Source of the DNA: DAIRVC01 sp036803025
GTDB lineage: Bacteria; Chloroflexota; Anaerolineae; Anaerolineales; E44-bin32
Assembly (NCBI GenBank): GCA_036803025.1
Contig: DAIRVC010000023.1
Location: forward strand, 1-24,048
Direction of reading: 5' to 3'
Length of the DNA stretch: 24,048 bases
Positions 7,518 to 16,145 of the stretch are shown in pieces. A program made the position numbers and the translations under genes. Below the pieces are notes generated by a model that ran no database searches, was not told where the DNA came from, and was given only the letters and a program-made list of their open reading frames with translations. The number at the start of each line of letters is the position of its first letter. The first letter of the stretch is position 1.

Positions 7518-9088
7518 CTAGCTCTCGAATCGTCGCAGTACCTCGGGCTTAAGCCGCTGCTTCTCGAATCCCAGCCGGTCGTAAGGCACGCCCTGCGCGA
7601 AGGCCAGCAATTGAAGGTAGTAGATGGGCGGGGTGTGGAAGTCCTCNNNNNNNNNNNNNNNNNNNNNNNNNNNNNNNNNNNNNNNNNNNNNNNNNNNNNN
7701 NNNNNNNNNNNNNNNNNNNNNNNNNNNNNNNNNNNNNNNNNNNNNNCCTGCGCGAAGGCCAGCAATTGAAGGTAGTAGATGGGCGGGGTGTGGAAGTCCT
7801 CATTGAACTGCCTGGCCACCTTCAACTGCCCGAAGTCGAACTGGCCGAAGCACGTCGGACAAACCAAACACAGGAGGTCGGCATTCTCATGCGACACGGT
7901 CGTCAGAAGCTCGTGCATCATCTGCGCCGGAAGATCCTCCGACTGACAGGCCTTGCCGCAGCAAAGGGACCAGTTCCGATGCCGAACGGGCGTGCCCCCC
8001 AAGGCCATCACCAACTCCTCCAATGCGTGCGGATCGTTCGGATCGTCCACCCGCATCGTCCGGCTTGGCTTCAGGAGATGGCAGCCGTAGTGGATGGCAA
8101 CCTTGAGTCCCTCCAGAGGCCGGACCACCGACTTCCGGATGGCCTCGTGCCCTGCCACGTCCCGCAGCACCGTCACGACATGGCGCACGCGGCCGGTGCC
8201 GGCGTACTGGCGGCCGATCCGCGCCAGCCTGTCGTTGACCCGGCTGCGCAGCGCCGCATCCTCGAGCAGTTGAGACGCCTCCGACAAGGTCGCCGTGCAG
8301 CCTGAGCAGGTGGTGACGACATCCAGGCCCTGCTCCTCGGCCAGCGCGAGATTGCGCGCCGCCACCGCCAGCCATGAGAACTTGTCTTTGGATTTGAAGT
8401 AGATCGGATCCGGGCAGCATGACGCGCCCTCGAGGTCGACAAGTTCGATCCCCAGGGGAGGCAGTGCAGATCGAATGGCGAATTCCATCGCCGGGTGGCG
8501 GGTAGGAATCAGGCAGCCCGGGAAGAACGCGAAGCGCCGCGATTCGTCTCGCGCCGCATGCGGCCTCACCGCTGGAACGGACTCATGCGTTTGGACTGAA
8601 GACTCGATCAGAGGCCGGATCTCATCCATCGGCACCGGGCCCAGCGGTTCAAGCCCGTACTTTTCGCGTTCGCGGTCGACCGGGGGGCCAATCGGAGTCG
8701 TCCGCCCGGTCGTCTCGAAGGCTTTGATCACCCTGGCCACGCTTTCGGGGTAGATGCCGCGATCCGCCAGCATGTTCTTCAGCGAGATGATGACCTCGAC
8801 GGGTTTGACCTCCTGGGGACAGCGCTCATGACAGTTGTAGCAGTTGGTGCACTGCCACAGAACCGAATCCTCTTTGAGCAGCTCGTCGCCCAGGCCGTAG
8901 AGCACCTTCAGCATGATCTCGCGCGGATTGAAGCCTGAGCCATAGGTCGTGGCCGGGCAGTCGCCGACGCATGCGCCGCACTGGTAGCAGTAGTTCGCCA
9001 GGTTGCCTTCGATCTTCTCCGCCAGCTCCCGGCGGAAGCGAAAATCGACCCGCACAATGGGCTCCTGGTCCCTGGCGGAACTATCCAT
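7518..9088 (-). CDS. hdrBC: HdrC-HdrB fusion, heterodisulfide-reductase-like subunit (interrupted by assembly gap)
   Basis: Collapsing the 100-N gap plus one copy of the flanking 55-bp repeat removes 155 bases and restores one continuous 471-codon frame ending GFEKQRLKPEVLRRFES at a TAG (7520-7518). As assembled, the frame is broken. The N-terminal HdrC part carries two [4Fe-4S] motifs (Cys34/37/40/44 and Cys80/83/86/90). The HdrB part carries two CCG repeats: PGC...ASCC...CSGC and YGC...LCC...CPTC, the ligands of the non-cubane clusters that reduce disulfides in methanogen HdrB. The ATG at 9088 overlaps the stop of the zinc-ribbon gene by 8 nt and has GGAG upstream; an in-frame extension to 9172 is a shadow of that gene. 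It should be the thiol/disulfide-handling (or other two-electron) module of the HdrA complex encoded upstream. Confidence 0.9.
7592..7646. repeat. 55-bp direct repeat, copy 1 (left flank of gap 2)
   Basis: Identical to 7747-7801 and abutting the N run. Same length as the repeat at gap 1 but different sequence, so the shared feature is the length, as expected from an assembly k-mer. Confidence 0.96.
7647..7746. other. Assembly gap (100 N) inside hdrBC
   Basis: Placeholder gap inside a coding region. Removing it with one repeat copy gives an intact protein, so it probably has no real length. Confidence 0.97.
7747..7801. repeat. 55-bp direct repeat, copy 2 (right flank of gap 2)
   Basis: Second copy of the 55-base segment encoding part of the HdrB C-terminus (HTPPIYYLQLLAF). 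Confidence 0.96.
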
Positions 9089-9323
9089 GGTCGTCACTCC
9101 GTGGCGCCGAGGGTCCCGCCGAAGGCTCGCCGAAGGTCCCGCGTTCTTTGCGGGGCGTACTCTGCGGCCCATCCTTGGCGGGAGGGGCTCCGGCTTTCAT
9201 GTGTCGGATGCTATTGGATCGACACTTCGGGCAGGAGCGCTCCTTGTCCTCCCCCCTCTCGACCTCCTCTTTGTACTCGTGGCCGCAGGCCATGCAGCGG
9301 AAGGTCTCCACAGTCGCAATCAT
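9081..9323 (-). CDS. Small zinc-ribbon protein
   Basis: An 80-residue protein with two CxxC pairs (Cys10/13 and Cys31/34) separated by a charged hairpin (KEEVERGEDKER), the layout of a rubredoxin-like or FmdB-like zinc ribbon. The remainder is a Pro/Ser-rich, probably disordered tail. ATG at 9323 is preceded by AGAGG at good spacing; a GTG at 9332 would add three residues. It lies between hdrA (20 nt gap) and hdrBC (8-nt overlap), so it is co-transcribed with the Hdr genes. It may be an assembly factor, a small electron carrier or a regulator; nothing distinguishes these. No specific family name can be assigned. Confidence 0.75.
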   Translation of the reverse strand: MIATVETFRCMACGHEYKEEVERGEDKERSCPKCRSNSIRHMKAGAPPAKDGPQSTPRKERGTFGEPSAGPSAPRSDDHG

Positions 9324-9343
9324 ATCTCGCACCTCTCGCGCCC

Positions 9344-12300
9344 CTAACGGCTCTCACCGGCGGAGGACATCTCCTTGTCTTGCGTAGGTCCTTTCTCCGT
9401 CTCGGGCTTGGGCTTCAGGGCCTCGCGGGCATGGGCGATCTCTTCCAGCGTGACCGACTTCCTGAGCTCCTCCATGCGGCCCATAACTCGGGCGAACTTC
9501 AGCCCCTCCGCGGCGCTGATCCACTCGAGCTGCAGGCGCTCGGGACGGACACCCGCCCGCTCAAGCCTGGTCCAGAGCTTCTGAACCCTCTGCACCGTCT
9601 GCCGATTGGCATTGATGTAGTGACAGTCGGCGTAGTGACACCCGGAGACCAGAACCACCGGAGCCCCTTGAAGGAAGGCCTCGAGCACCAAATCCTCTGA
9701 GACACGACCGGAGCACATGGTGCGTATCAAGTGGGAGCTGGCCGGATACTGCAGCTTCGAAATCCCAGCCATGTCGGCGCCAGCGTAGGAGCACCAGTTG
9801 CAGGCAAAGACGCAAACCTTGTCTTCCGGGCGGTGCGACAGCATCGCCCTCACCTGCGCCATGAGCTGCTTGTCGGTGAAGTGCCGCATCGTGATGGCGT
9901 CGAACCTGCAGCTGGCTGCGCAGGTTCCACACCCGGCGCACATAGCTTCGACGAGCTCGGCCACCTCGCCCTTAGTCCAGTGGATGGCGTGGTAGGGGCA
10001 GACGCGGGAGCAGATGCCGCACTTGGTGCATTGTTCCGGATCGATGCAGGCAATGGCCGGATGTTGCTTGGCCTTCTCGTGACAGAGGAACACCGCAGCT
10101 TTGGCGGCGGCGGCCGAGGCCTGGGCGACCGTGTCCACGATGTCCTTTGGCCCCTGCAAAGTACCGGCGAGGAAGACGCCTTCAACCGAGGTCTCCACTG
10201 GCCCCAACTCCGGATGCCGCTCCAGGAAGAAGCCATCCGATCCCAGGCTGGTCTTCAGCATGGCCTTGATCTTCTCGTTCTGGGAGCGTTCGGGCCGCAT
10301 ACCGACGCTGAGCACGACCAGATCGACGGGCACCTCGACGCGCCGGTGGAGCAGCTCGTCGTAGCAGGTTACCGCCTGAGCTCGACCGTCGCCGCTGACC
10401 ACCGGCTTTTCGTCGGGCGGAATGCGGACGAAGAGAATGCCCATGCCGCGCGCCCGGCGGTACATCTCCTCGGCACCAGCCGAGACGGTGCGGATGTCGC
10501 GGTAGAAGATCGTCGTGTCGATACCTTGCTCGCAGAGCTGAATCGCCTGCTTGATAGCCGTGGGGCAGCAGTAGCGGGAGCATCCGCTGAAGCCATCCGG
10601 ATCGCGTGATCCCACGCACAGGATGAAGGCGGCACTCTCCGGCCGGTGTCCGTTGACGACAAGTTTCAAGTCGGACTCACAAAAGGCCTTCTCGAGTTCC
10701 TCGCTGGTGATAACGTTGGGAAGAACACCGTAACCGTATTCACCTCGCGGATCGTAAAGCCCGGCTCCTGTGGCCAGGATAATGGCACCAACGTGCAGCG
10801 AGTGATCCCCGCCGTTGTGGAGACTGACGTCGAAGTTGCCCAGATAGCCGCTGATGTCGGAAACGTTGGTCTCCAGAAGCACCCGGGCACCGCTCTCTTC
10901 CAACCGCGCCAGTTTTCGCTCCAGAACCTCTGCAGCCGGACGCATGTCCGGGTAGAGGCTCTTCAAATGCGGGTGGGCAAGCCTTCCACCGAGCGCGCCC
11001 GACCTCTCTACCAATGTGACCGGGAAGCCCTGCAGCGCCAGGTCGGTGGCGGCCTGGATCCCGGCGATGCCTCCGCCGATGACGAGAGCCGACGGCTCCA
11101 TTGGCACTTCCCGTTCTGCAAGCGGCTCGAGATACCGCGCCCGGGCAACGCCCATGCGGATGAGCGTGCGGGCTTTCTCCTGGGCAGCCTCCGCCTCCTT
11201 CGTGTGCACCCACGAGCACTGGTCGCGGATATTGACCATTTCCAGCAAATAGGGATTCAGGCCCACGGAGGCACAGGCCTCCCGGAAGATCGGCTCGTGA
11301 GTTCGCGGGGTGCAGGCGGCGACGACGACACGGTTCAGCTTGTTCTGGCGGATGAGCTCGACCAGGCGATCCTGGCCGCTGCTGGAGCAGGAGAACAGAT
11401 CCGTTTCGGCCACGACCACATCGGGCAGGGTCGCCGCGCACTGCGCCAACTCCTTCACGTCGAGAAGACCGGCGATGTTGATGCCGCAGTGGCAGATAAA
11501 GACGCCGATGCGCGGTGGGCCTGAGACGTCGAGTGGCGCAACCTGTGCCGCGGAAGCGCGCACCCGGTGGCCGCGGAGGAAGACCCCGGCACGCGCCGCC
11601 GCCGCCGAGGCCTGGGCCACCGCCTCGGGGATGACCTGGGGCCCGACGGCGCTGCCGCAGACGAAGATCCCATCCCGCGTCGTCTCGACCGCCGAGACGG
11701 CCGGATCCGACGCGGTGAGGAATCCGTACTCATTCGTCTCAATGCCGAGCGTTTCGGCGAGCTCAATGGCCCGGTCGTTCGGTGCAGCGGCGACCGAGAG
11801 CACCACCAGATCGGCCTCCAGCCGTTCCTGGCGGCGCGCCAGCGTATCCTCCACACAAACCTCGAGATCCTCCGTTCCCGGAAACCTCTCGATCTTGGCC
11901 GGCCGCCCGCGCAGATACCGGGCACTGTTCTCCTCCTGCGACCGCCGAACGAAATCGTCGAAGCCTTTTCCGAAAGCGCGGAGATCAGTGTACAGGATGG
12001 TGATCTCCTCGACCTGCGGATCGTGCTCACGAAGGAGCAGCGAGTCCTTCACCGCGTTCATGCAGCAGAAGCGGCTGCAGTACGCTCTGCCCCCTTCCCC
12101 GCGGGCCCCCACGCACTGGACGAAGACGATGCGCTTCGGAGTGGTGCGGTCGGAGGGGCGTACCACATGCCCCGCGGTGACACCGGCAGGATTCAGCATA
12201 CGCTCCAGCTCGAGGCTGGTGATCACATTGGGGAAGCGTCCGTAGCCGTACTGAGGCAGCTTTCTGGCGTCGAACTCCTGGAAGCCCACGGAAACGAGGA

Positions 12301-12877
12301 TCGAGCCCACGTCCAGCACGACATCTTCGGGAAGCATGTCAAAGTCGATGGCGTCCGGCTGGCAACATGCGACACACAGGTTGCAGACCAGGATCTTGCC
12401 ATTCAGGCACGCCTCGCGGTCGATGATGTAAGTCGATGGCACAGACTGGGGGAAAGGACGGTAAATCGCCTTGCGGGCTTTGAGCGCGAGGTCGAACTCG
12501 TTGCCCTGGACCTGAGGACAAGCGTCGACGCACAGCCCGCAAGCCGTGCACAGATCCTCGCGAACGTATCGCGGATGCTTGCGGACCCGGACGCGGAACG
12601 CCCCCGGCTCGCCCTCGCAGCCGATGACCTCCGCGTTCGTGAGGAGCTCGATGAGAGGATGCCGACCGGCATCCAGGGCCTTAGGCCCTAGGATTCAGAT
12701 GGAACAGTCCATGGTGGGAAACGTCTTGTCCAGCTGGGCCATACGCCCGCCCAGGGAAGGCGTCCACTCCACCAGCGTCACGGGAATGCGGGCATTGGCC
12801 AGGTCCAGAGCCGCCTGGATCCCGGCGATCCCTCCGCCGATCACCAGGGCCCGCCTCTGCGTGCCTCGCTGTGCCAT
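9344..12877 (-). CDS. hdrA: Tandem HdrA-HdrA-ferredoxin-MvhD fusion with in-frame UGA (predicted selenoprotein)
   Basis: One frame of 1177 codons if the TGA at 12697-12695 is read through. Module 1: FAD-binding GGGIAGIQ (about 14-21), GGRMAQLDKTFPTMDCSI then TGA at codon 61 then ILGPK, inserted ferredoxin CTACGLCVDACP (about 110-121), and a second Cys set (157, 165, 168, 171/172). Module 2 starts near residue 455 with GVFICHCGINIAG, has ACTPRTHEP and another GGGIAGIQ, but lacks the CxxC and the inserted ferredoxin. Then two [4Fe-4S] motifs (CTKCGICSRVCP, CAGCGTCAASC; about 945-995) and an MvhD domain (CNWCSYAGAD, SGCHYADCHY). HdrA is the FAD electron-bifurcating subunit of Hdr complexes; MvhD passes electrons from a partner dehydrogenase. 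The HdrA family has CxxC where this gene has Cys-x-x-UGA, and Sec there is known in some methanogens. Start ATG 12877 chosen by homology; a GTG at 13063 would add 62 unlikely residues. Confidence 0.87.
12657..12674 (-). promoter_or_regulatory. Candidate bacterial SECIS element (selenocysteine insertion stem-loop)
   Basis: On the coding (minus) strand, 7-bp perfect arms GGATGCC/GGCATCC enclose the loop GGTC. The loop begins 27 nt after the in-frame TGA, within the spacing of bacterial SECIS elements as I recall it (roughly 16-37 nt), and has G at its first two positions followed by U, like the GGUCU loop of E. coli fdhF. The arms also encode protein (DAGRHP), as bacterial SECIS elements do. 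Confidence 0.7.
12671..12694 (-). promoter_or_regulatory. Second hairpin immediately after the UGA, with single bulged U
   Basis: Directly following the TGA, ATCC + U bulge + AGGGCC pairs with GGCCCT + GGAT around a UAA loop (10 bp with one bulged U). Its lowest 4 bp compete with the SECIS candidate, while the upper 6 bp can coexist with it. It may help stall or position the ribosome, or may be an alternative fold. Confidence 0.5.
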
Positions 12878-13080
12878 CTCGGCCAGGTCCTCAGGCTGAG
12901 CATCCACCCGCGCCGACCTCCAGTCCGCTGGGGCGCGCGCCGCAAGCCTCGAGGCGCACGCGGAACGAACCTTCTCCCAGCATGTCCTGCCCAGGCTTCG
13001 AGCCTCCGCCTGCCGTCCCTCTTGCCGAAGGAGCACGGCGAAGACGGCCGGCCCGGGATCCACCTTTCTTTCGCGGACGG

Positions 13081-13674
13081 CTATGCGGATCCACCCGCCA
13101 TGGCAGGGGATGCCACCGGGCCAGCGCCTTTCTCGGCATAGTTCTCCTCGAAGTAGCGGTACCCGGCATCGAAAGCTTTGAGGTTCAGTTCCTCGGTTCC
13201 CCGAGGCACCGATTCCTTGACCGCGGTGCGCATGGTCTCGCGGGGAATGATCTTCGTCACTGCCGAGAAGAAACCAACCATGACGATGTTCTGCACCAGG
13301 GTCCTGCCGAGCGACTCGGCAATCCGCGTGGATGGGATCCCGTAGGCAGGTTGGCCCTCCGCGGGGCTGGGATGTACCAGGTCCTTCTCGTAGATCAGGA
13401 TGCCATCCGTTTTCAAGAGGCCGCCGAACTTCTCGTAGCCCTCAGCCGACATCACCACCAAGATGTCAGGATTGTGAACATAGGGGTAGAGGATCTCCGC
13501 ATCCGAGATAGCCACTGTCGCGCTGCACGAGGAGCCGCGCGCTTCGGGTCCGAAACTCTGAATCATCGTCGCATGCTGCCCGGCATTCACGGCGCAGGCC
13601 CGCCCGATGACGTAACCCGACATGACCACCCCCTGCCCACCGAAGCCCGCCAGGCAGATCTCGGTTCTACTCAC
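13081..13674 (-). CDS. korC: 2-oxoacid:ferredoxin oxidoreductase gamma subunit
   Basis: A 197-residue protein, normal for the stand-alone gamma subunit, with the N-terminal ICLAGFGGQGVVMSG motif and the conserved QSFGPEARGSSCSATVAIS segment. It completes the alpha/beta/gamma/delta four-subunit enzyme that oxidatively decarboxylates a 2-oxoacid to an acyl-CoA and reduces ferredoxin. GTG at 13674 is chosen: it overlaps the korB stop as GTGAGTAG and has AGGGGG 8 nt upstream. A longer frame to 13731 is a shadow of korB. About 200 nt without a clear gene separate it from hdrA, the largest space in the operon. Confidence 0.9.
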   Translation of the reverse strand: MSRTEICLAGFGGQGVVMSGYVIGRACAVNAGQHATMIQSFGPEARGSSCSATVAISDAEILYPYVHNPDILVVMSAEGYEKFGGLLKTDGILIYEKDLVHPSPAEGQPAYGIPSTRIAESLGRTLVQNIVMVGFFSAVTKIIPRETMRTAVKESVPRGTEELNLKAFDAGYRYFEENYAEKGAGPVASPAMAGGSA

Positions 13675-14563
13675 GGATCCAGCCCCCTTCGGGCGGCATC
13701 GGCACGTATCGCTCCCCAAGGGCCTTGGCATAGTGGGCGTGCATCATGTCGAGATACGTCGGTTGCTCCTCATCGACAAACTTCCCGCAAACAATCCGGT
13801 CCTGGTAGCCGATGGCGACCTGGCGCGTATCCGCCCCGTGACGGATCTCCGCCTTTTCGTAGTAGAAGCGCATGAGATCCAACCCGTCGCCCAGTTTGTT
13901 GAGCCGGGCGTAGACGGTCGAACACGGCGCGATGACCTCAATGAACCTGAATCCTTTCCGCCGGATGGCTTCTTTGAATGAGCGGGTGAGACGGCGGATG
14001 TGAAGCGAGGTCCAGCGGGCCACATAGGTGGCGCCGGAGGAGGCTGCCAGGTGGGGCAGGTTGAAGGGCCGCTCGAAGTTGCCGAACGGCATGGTCGAAG
14101 ATCTGGCGGTCAACGGAGTGGTTGCCGCGTTCTGCCCGCCGGTCATCCCGTAGATGAAGTTGTTCACCAGGATGACCAGCAGATCCATATTGCGGCGGGC
14201 GGCATGGATGAAGTGATTGCCGCCGATGCCGACCAGGTCCCCGTCGCCCGAGAAGACCGTCACCAGGAGTTCGGGCCTGCCCAGCTTCAGGCCGGTGGCG
14301 AAAGGAATCGCACGCCCGTGCGTGGCGTGAAACCCGTCCAGCTTCATATAGCCTGCCACGCGGCCGGTGCAGCCGATCCCTGACACAATCGATACCTTGT
14401 CGAGATCGACCGCCGATTCCGCCAGGGCCGAGGCGTAGCATTTGACCACGGTGCCGATGCCGCAGGTCGGGCACCAGATGTGCGGCATCCGATCCATGCG
14501 CACGAACGGCGCGATCGGGTGTTCGTCCGGCCTGACCGGGCGCTCGTCCGTGACCTCAGTCAT
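13667..14563 (-). CDS. korB: 2-oxoacid:ferredoxin oxidoreductase beta subunit (TPP-binding)
   Basis: A 298-residue protein with CPTCGIG (about residues 31-37), GIGCTGR, the thiamine diphosphate/Mg motif GDGDLVGIGGNH (about 106-117) followed by VNNFIYGMTGGQ, and ATTP. These are standard in KorB/VorB-type beta subunits, where TPP binds and the 2-oxoacid is decarboxylated. The ATG overlaps the korA stop as ATGA. The protein is closest in look to 2-oxoglutarate-type enzymes, but branched-chain (Vor) use cannot be excluded from motifs alone. Confidence 0.93.
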   Translation of the reverse strand: MTEVTDERPVRPDEHPIAPFVRMDRMPHIWCPTCGIGTVVKCYASALAESAVDLDKVSIVSGIGCTGRVAGYMKLDGFHATHGRAIPFATGLKLGRPELLVTVFSGDGDLVGIGGNHFIHAARRNMDLLVILVNNFIYGMTGGQNAATTPLTARSSTMPFGNFERPFNLPHLAASSGATYVARWTSLHIRRLTRSFKEAIRRKGFRFIEVIAPCSTVYARLNKLGDGLDLMRFYYEKAEIRHGADTRQVAIGYQDRIVCGKFVDEEQPTYLDMMHAHYAKALGERYVPMPPEGGWIRE

Positions 14564-15717
14564 CCCGCTGCCTCGACGATAGCGGCGCAGATATCGTTCG
14601 GGTCGTGCACGGCGCCGCCCATGTGCGGGACTGAAATCGCCGCCGACTTCCCCCCAGCGCAGCGCTCTACCTCCAGCACGATCTGGCCGGCATTGATCTC
14701 GGGCACGACGAAGGCCTTGATCGTCTGCGCCAGCTGCCGCACCCGCTCCTCCGGGAACGGCCACACGACGACCAGCCTGAGCGTGCCGACCTTGACCCCC
14801 CTCTGCCTGGCCAACTCGACCCCCATGCGCGCCACCCGGGAGGTGATCCCGTAGGTCACCACGACCACGTCCGCGCCGTCGATTCCCTCCTCCTCGAAGC
14901 GAACGATCTGATCGGCATTCAGTTTGATCTTGTCGATCAGGTGCCGGACGCACTGTTCCTGGCATTCGGCGCTCATCACCGGATAGCCGCGCTCATCGTG
15001 CGTCAACCCGGTCGTGTGGAAGCGATACCCATCACCGGCCCGGGCGAACTCCGGGGTCAGGACGCCGTTGAGCTTGTAAGGAAGGTACTCGCCCGGGGAC
15101 TTCGTGGTCAGCTTGCGCGGCACAAGATCGATTTCGTCGGCCGGCGGGATGACGACCTTCTCGGTCATGTGCCCGACGCACTCGTCCATCATCATCAGGA
15201 CCGGGACACGATAGGTTTCGGCCAGGTTGAAGGCGTCGATCGTGAGATCGAACGATTCCTGCGGTGAGCATGGGGAGAGGGCAATGATCGAGTAATCGCC
15301 GTGGGAGCCCCAGCGCGCCTGCATCATGTCGGCCTGGCCGACCATCGTCGGCAGCCCGGTGGAAGGTCCCCCGCGCTGGACGTTGACGACCACGCACGGG
15401 CTCTCCATCATGGCCGCCAGACCGATGTTCTCCATCATCAGCGAAAAGCCCGGGCCGCTCGTCACGGTCATGGACTTGGTCCCGGTCCAGGACGCGCCCA
15501 CGACGGCCGCCATGCTGGCCAGCTCATCTTCCATTTGAATGAAGATCCCACCGATCATGGGGAACCGGCGGGCGATTCGTTCGACGATCTCGGTCGATGG
15601 GGTGATGGGGTATCCGGCCACGAACCGGCAGCCGGCCGCCATGGCCGCTTCGCCGCAGGCGAAGTCTCCGTCCAGGTAGTGGGTACCGGTCAGAACCCCC
15701 GCAGGATCAGCTTTCAC
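14560..15717 (-). CDS. korA: 2-oxoacid:ferredoxin oxidoreductase alpha subunit
   Basis: A 385-residue alpha subunit with AGYPITPSTEIVE (about residues 34-46), MEDELASMAAVVGASWTG, TSGPGFSLMMENIG and RGGPSTGLPT, all typical of the alpha domain that shapes the CoA/TPP active site. GTG at 15717 is chosen because GGGGG lies 5 nt before it and family similarity starts with GTHYLDGDFACGEAA; the frame continues upstream into korD without coding sense. The subunit is not fused to the gamma domain, which is encoded separately downstream. Confidence 0.92.
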   Translation of the reverse strand: MKADPAGVLTGTHYLDGDFACGEAAMAAGCRFVAGYPITPSTEIVERIARRFPMIGGIFIQMEDELASMAAVVGASWTGTKSMTVTSGPGFSLMMENIGLAAMMESPCVVVNVQRGGPSTGLPTMVGQADMMQARWGSHGDYSIIALSPCSPQESFDLTIDAFNLAETYRVPVLMMMDECVGHMTEKVVIPPADEIDLVPRKLTTKSPGEYLPYKLNGVLTPEFARAGDGYRFHTTGLTHDERGYPVMSAECQEQCVRHLIDKIKLNADQIVRFEEEGIDGADVVVVTYGITSRVARMGVELARQRGVKVGTLRLVVVWPFPEERVRQLAQTIKAFVVPEINAGQIVLEVERCAGGKSAAISVPHMGGAVHDPNDICAAIVEAAG

Positions 15718-15769
15718 CCGAGCCCCCCGGATCACGTCTGCCGACGCAGGCGCGCCGGAGCGCGCCGTA

Positions 15770-16060
15770 CTATCCCGAGGCTGCGCCGGCGACCAGCGCT
15801 CCTTCGGACACCGCCTCACTGAAGATGGCGAAGTCCGGGCAGATCATCTCGCACAGATTGCAGTTCACGCACTCCCCCGGCTTGGCCACCCTGGGCGGGT
15901 GGTAGCCCTTGGCGTTGAACGCCGCCGAGGCTGCCAGGACTTGCTTGGGGCAGTACTCGATGCAGAAACCGCAGCCCTTGCAGCGGTCTTCAATAATGCG
16001 CACTTCGCCGCGCGGGATCTTCACCTGGTCGAAGTCAAGGGGTGTTCGCCAGAGTCTCAT
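15770..16060 (-). CDS. korD: 2-oxoacid:ferredoxin oxidoreductase delta subunit (2x[4Fe-4S] ferredoxin)
   Basis: A 96-residue dicluster ferredoxin with CKGCGFCIEYCP (Cys27/30/33/37) and CVNCNLCEMICP (Cys64/67/70/74) separated by the longer insert seen in KorD/VorD subunits. It relays electrons from the TPP centre to the external acceptor, here plausibly the HdrA complex or free ferredoxin. GGAG lies 9 nt before the ATG at 16060; an ATG at 16108 would add 16 unlikely residues. First gene of the operon; the KorA start follows its stop by about 52 nt. Confidence 0.93.
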   Translation of the reverse strand: MRLWRTPLDFDQVKIPRGEVRIIEDRCKGCGFCIEYCPKQVLAASAAFNAKGYHPPRVAKPGECVNCNLCEMICPDFAIFSEAVSEGALVAGAASG

Positions 16061-16115
16061 CGTCAGAAACTCCGCCCGCACGGCCGTCGGCGCGCCGTGC
16101 CAATCGCTTGAGGCC

Positions 16116-16145
16116 ATTATTGCACACAACCCTCCCCGTCTCCAA
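16116..16145 (-). promoter_or_regulatory. Candidate promoter of the kor-hdr operon
   Basis: On the minus strand TTGGAG (16145-16140), an 18-bp spacer and TGC-AATAAT (extended -10, hexamer at 16121-16116). Start of transcription would fall about 45-50 nt before the korD ATG. The -35 match is weak; position and the only AT-rich patch nearby support it. Confidence 0.35.

Noticed and set aside
12695..13063. A separate 122-residue protein ending at the TGA, followed by a 1032-residue HdrA
   Set aside because: The frame continues through the TGA with uninterrupted HdrA similarity, including the inserted ferredoxin, so the two pieces are one gene; a split would leave both halves without function.
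12891..13169. Minus-strand 92-residue frame between korC and hdrA
   Set aside because: Arg/Gly/Pro-rich, overlaps the end of korC, has no domain pattern. The short MLGEGSFRVRLEACG part has no homologue I recognise.
13667..14965. KorB, KorA and KorC starting at the far upstream codon of their open frames
   Set aside because: The extra N-termini are out-of-frame copies of the preceding gene; ATGA and GTGAGTAG overlaps for korB and korC, and ribosome sites, place the real starts at 14563, 15717 and 13674.
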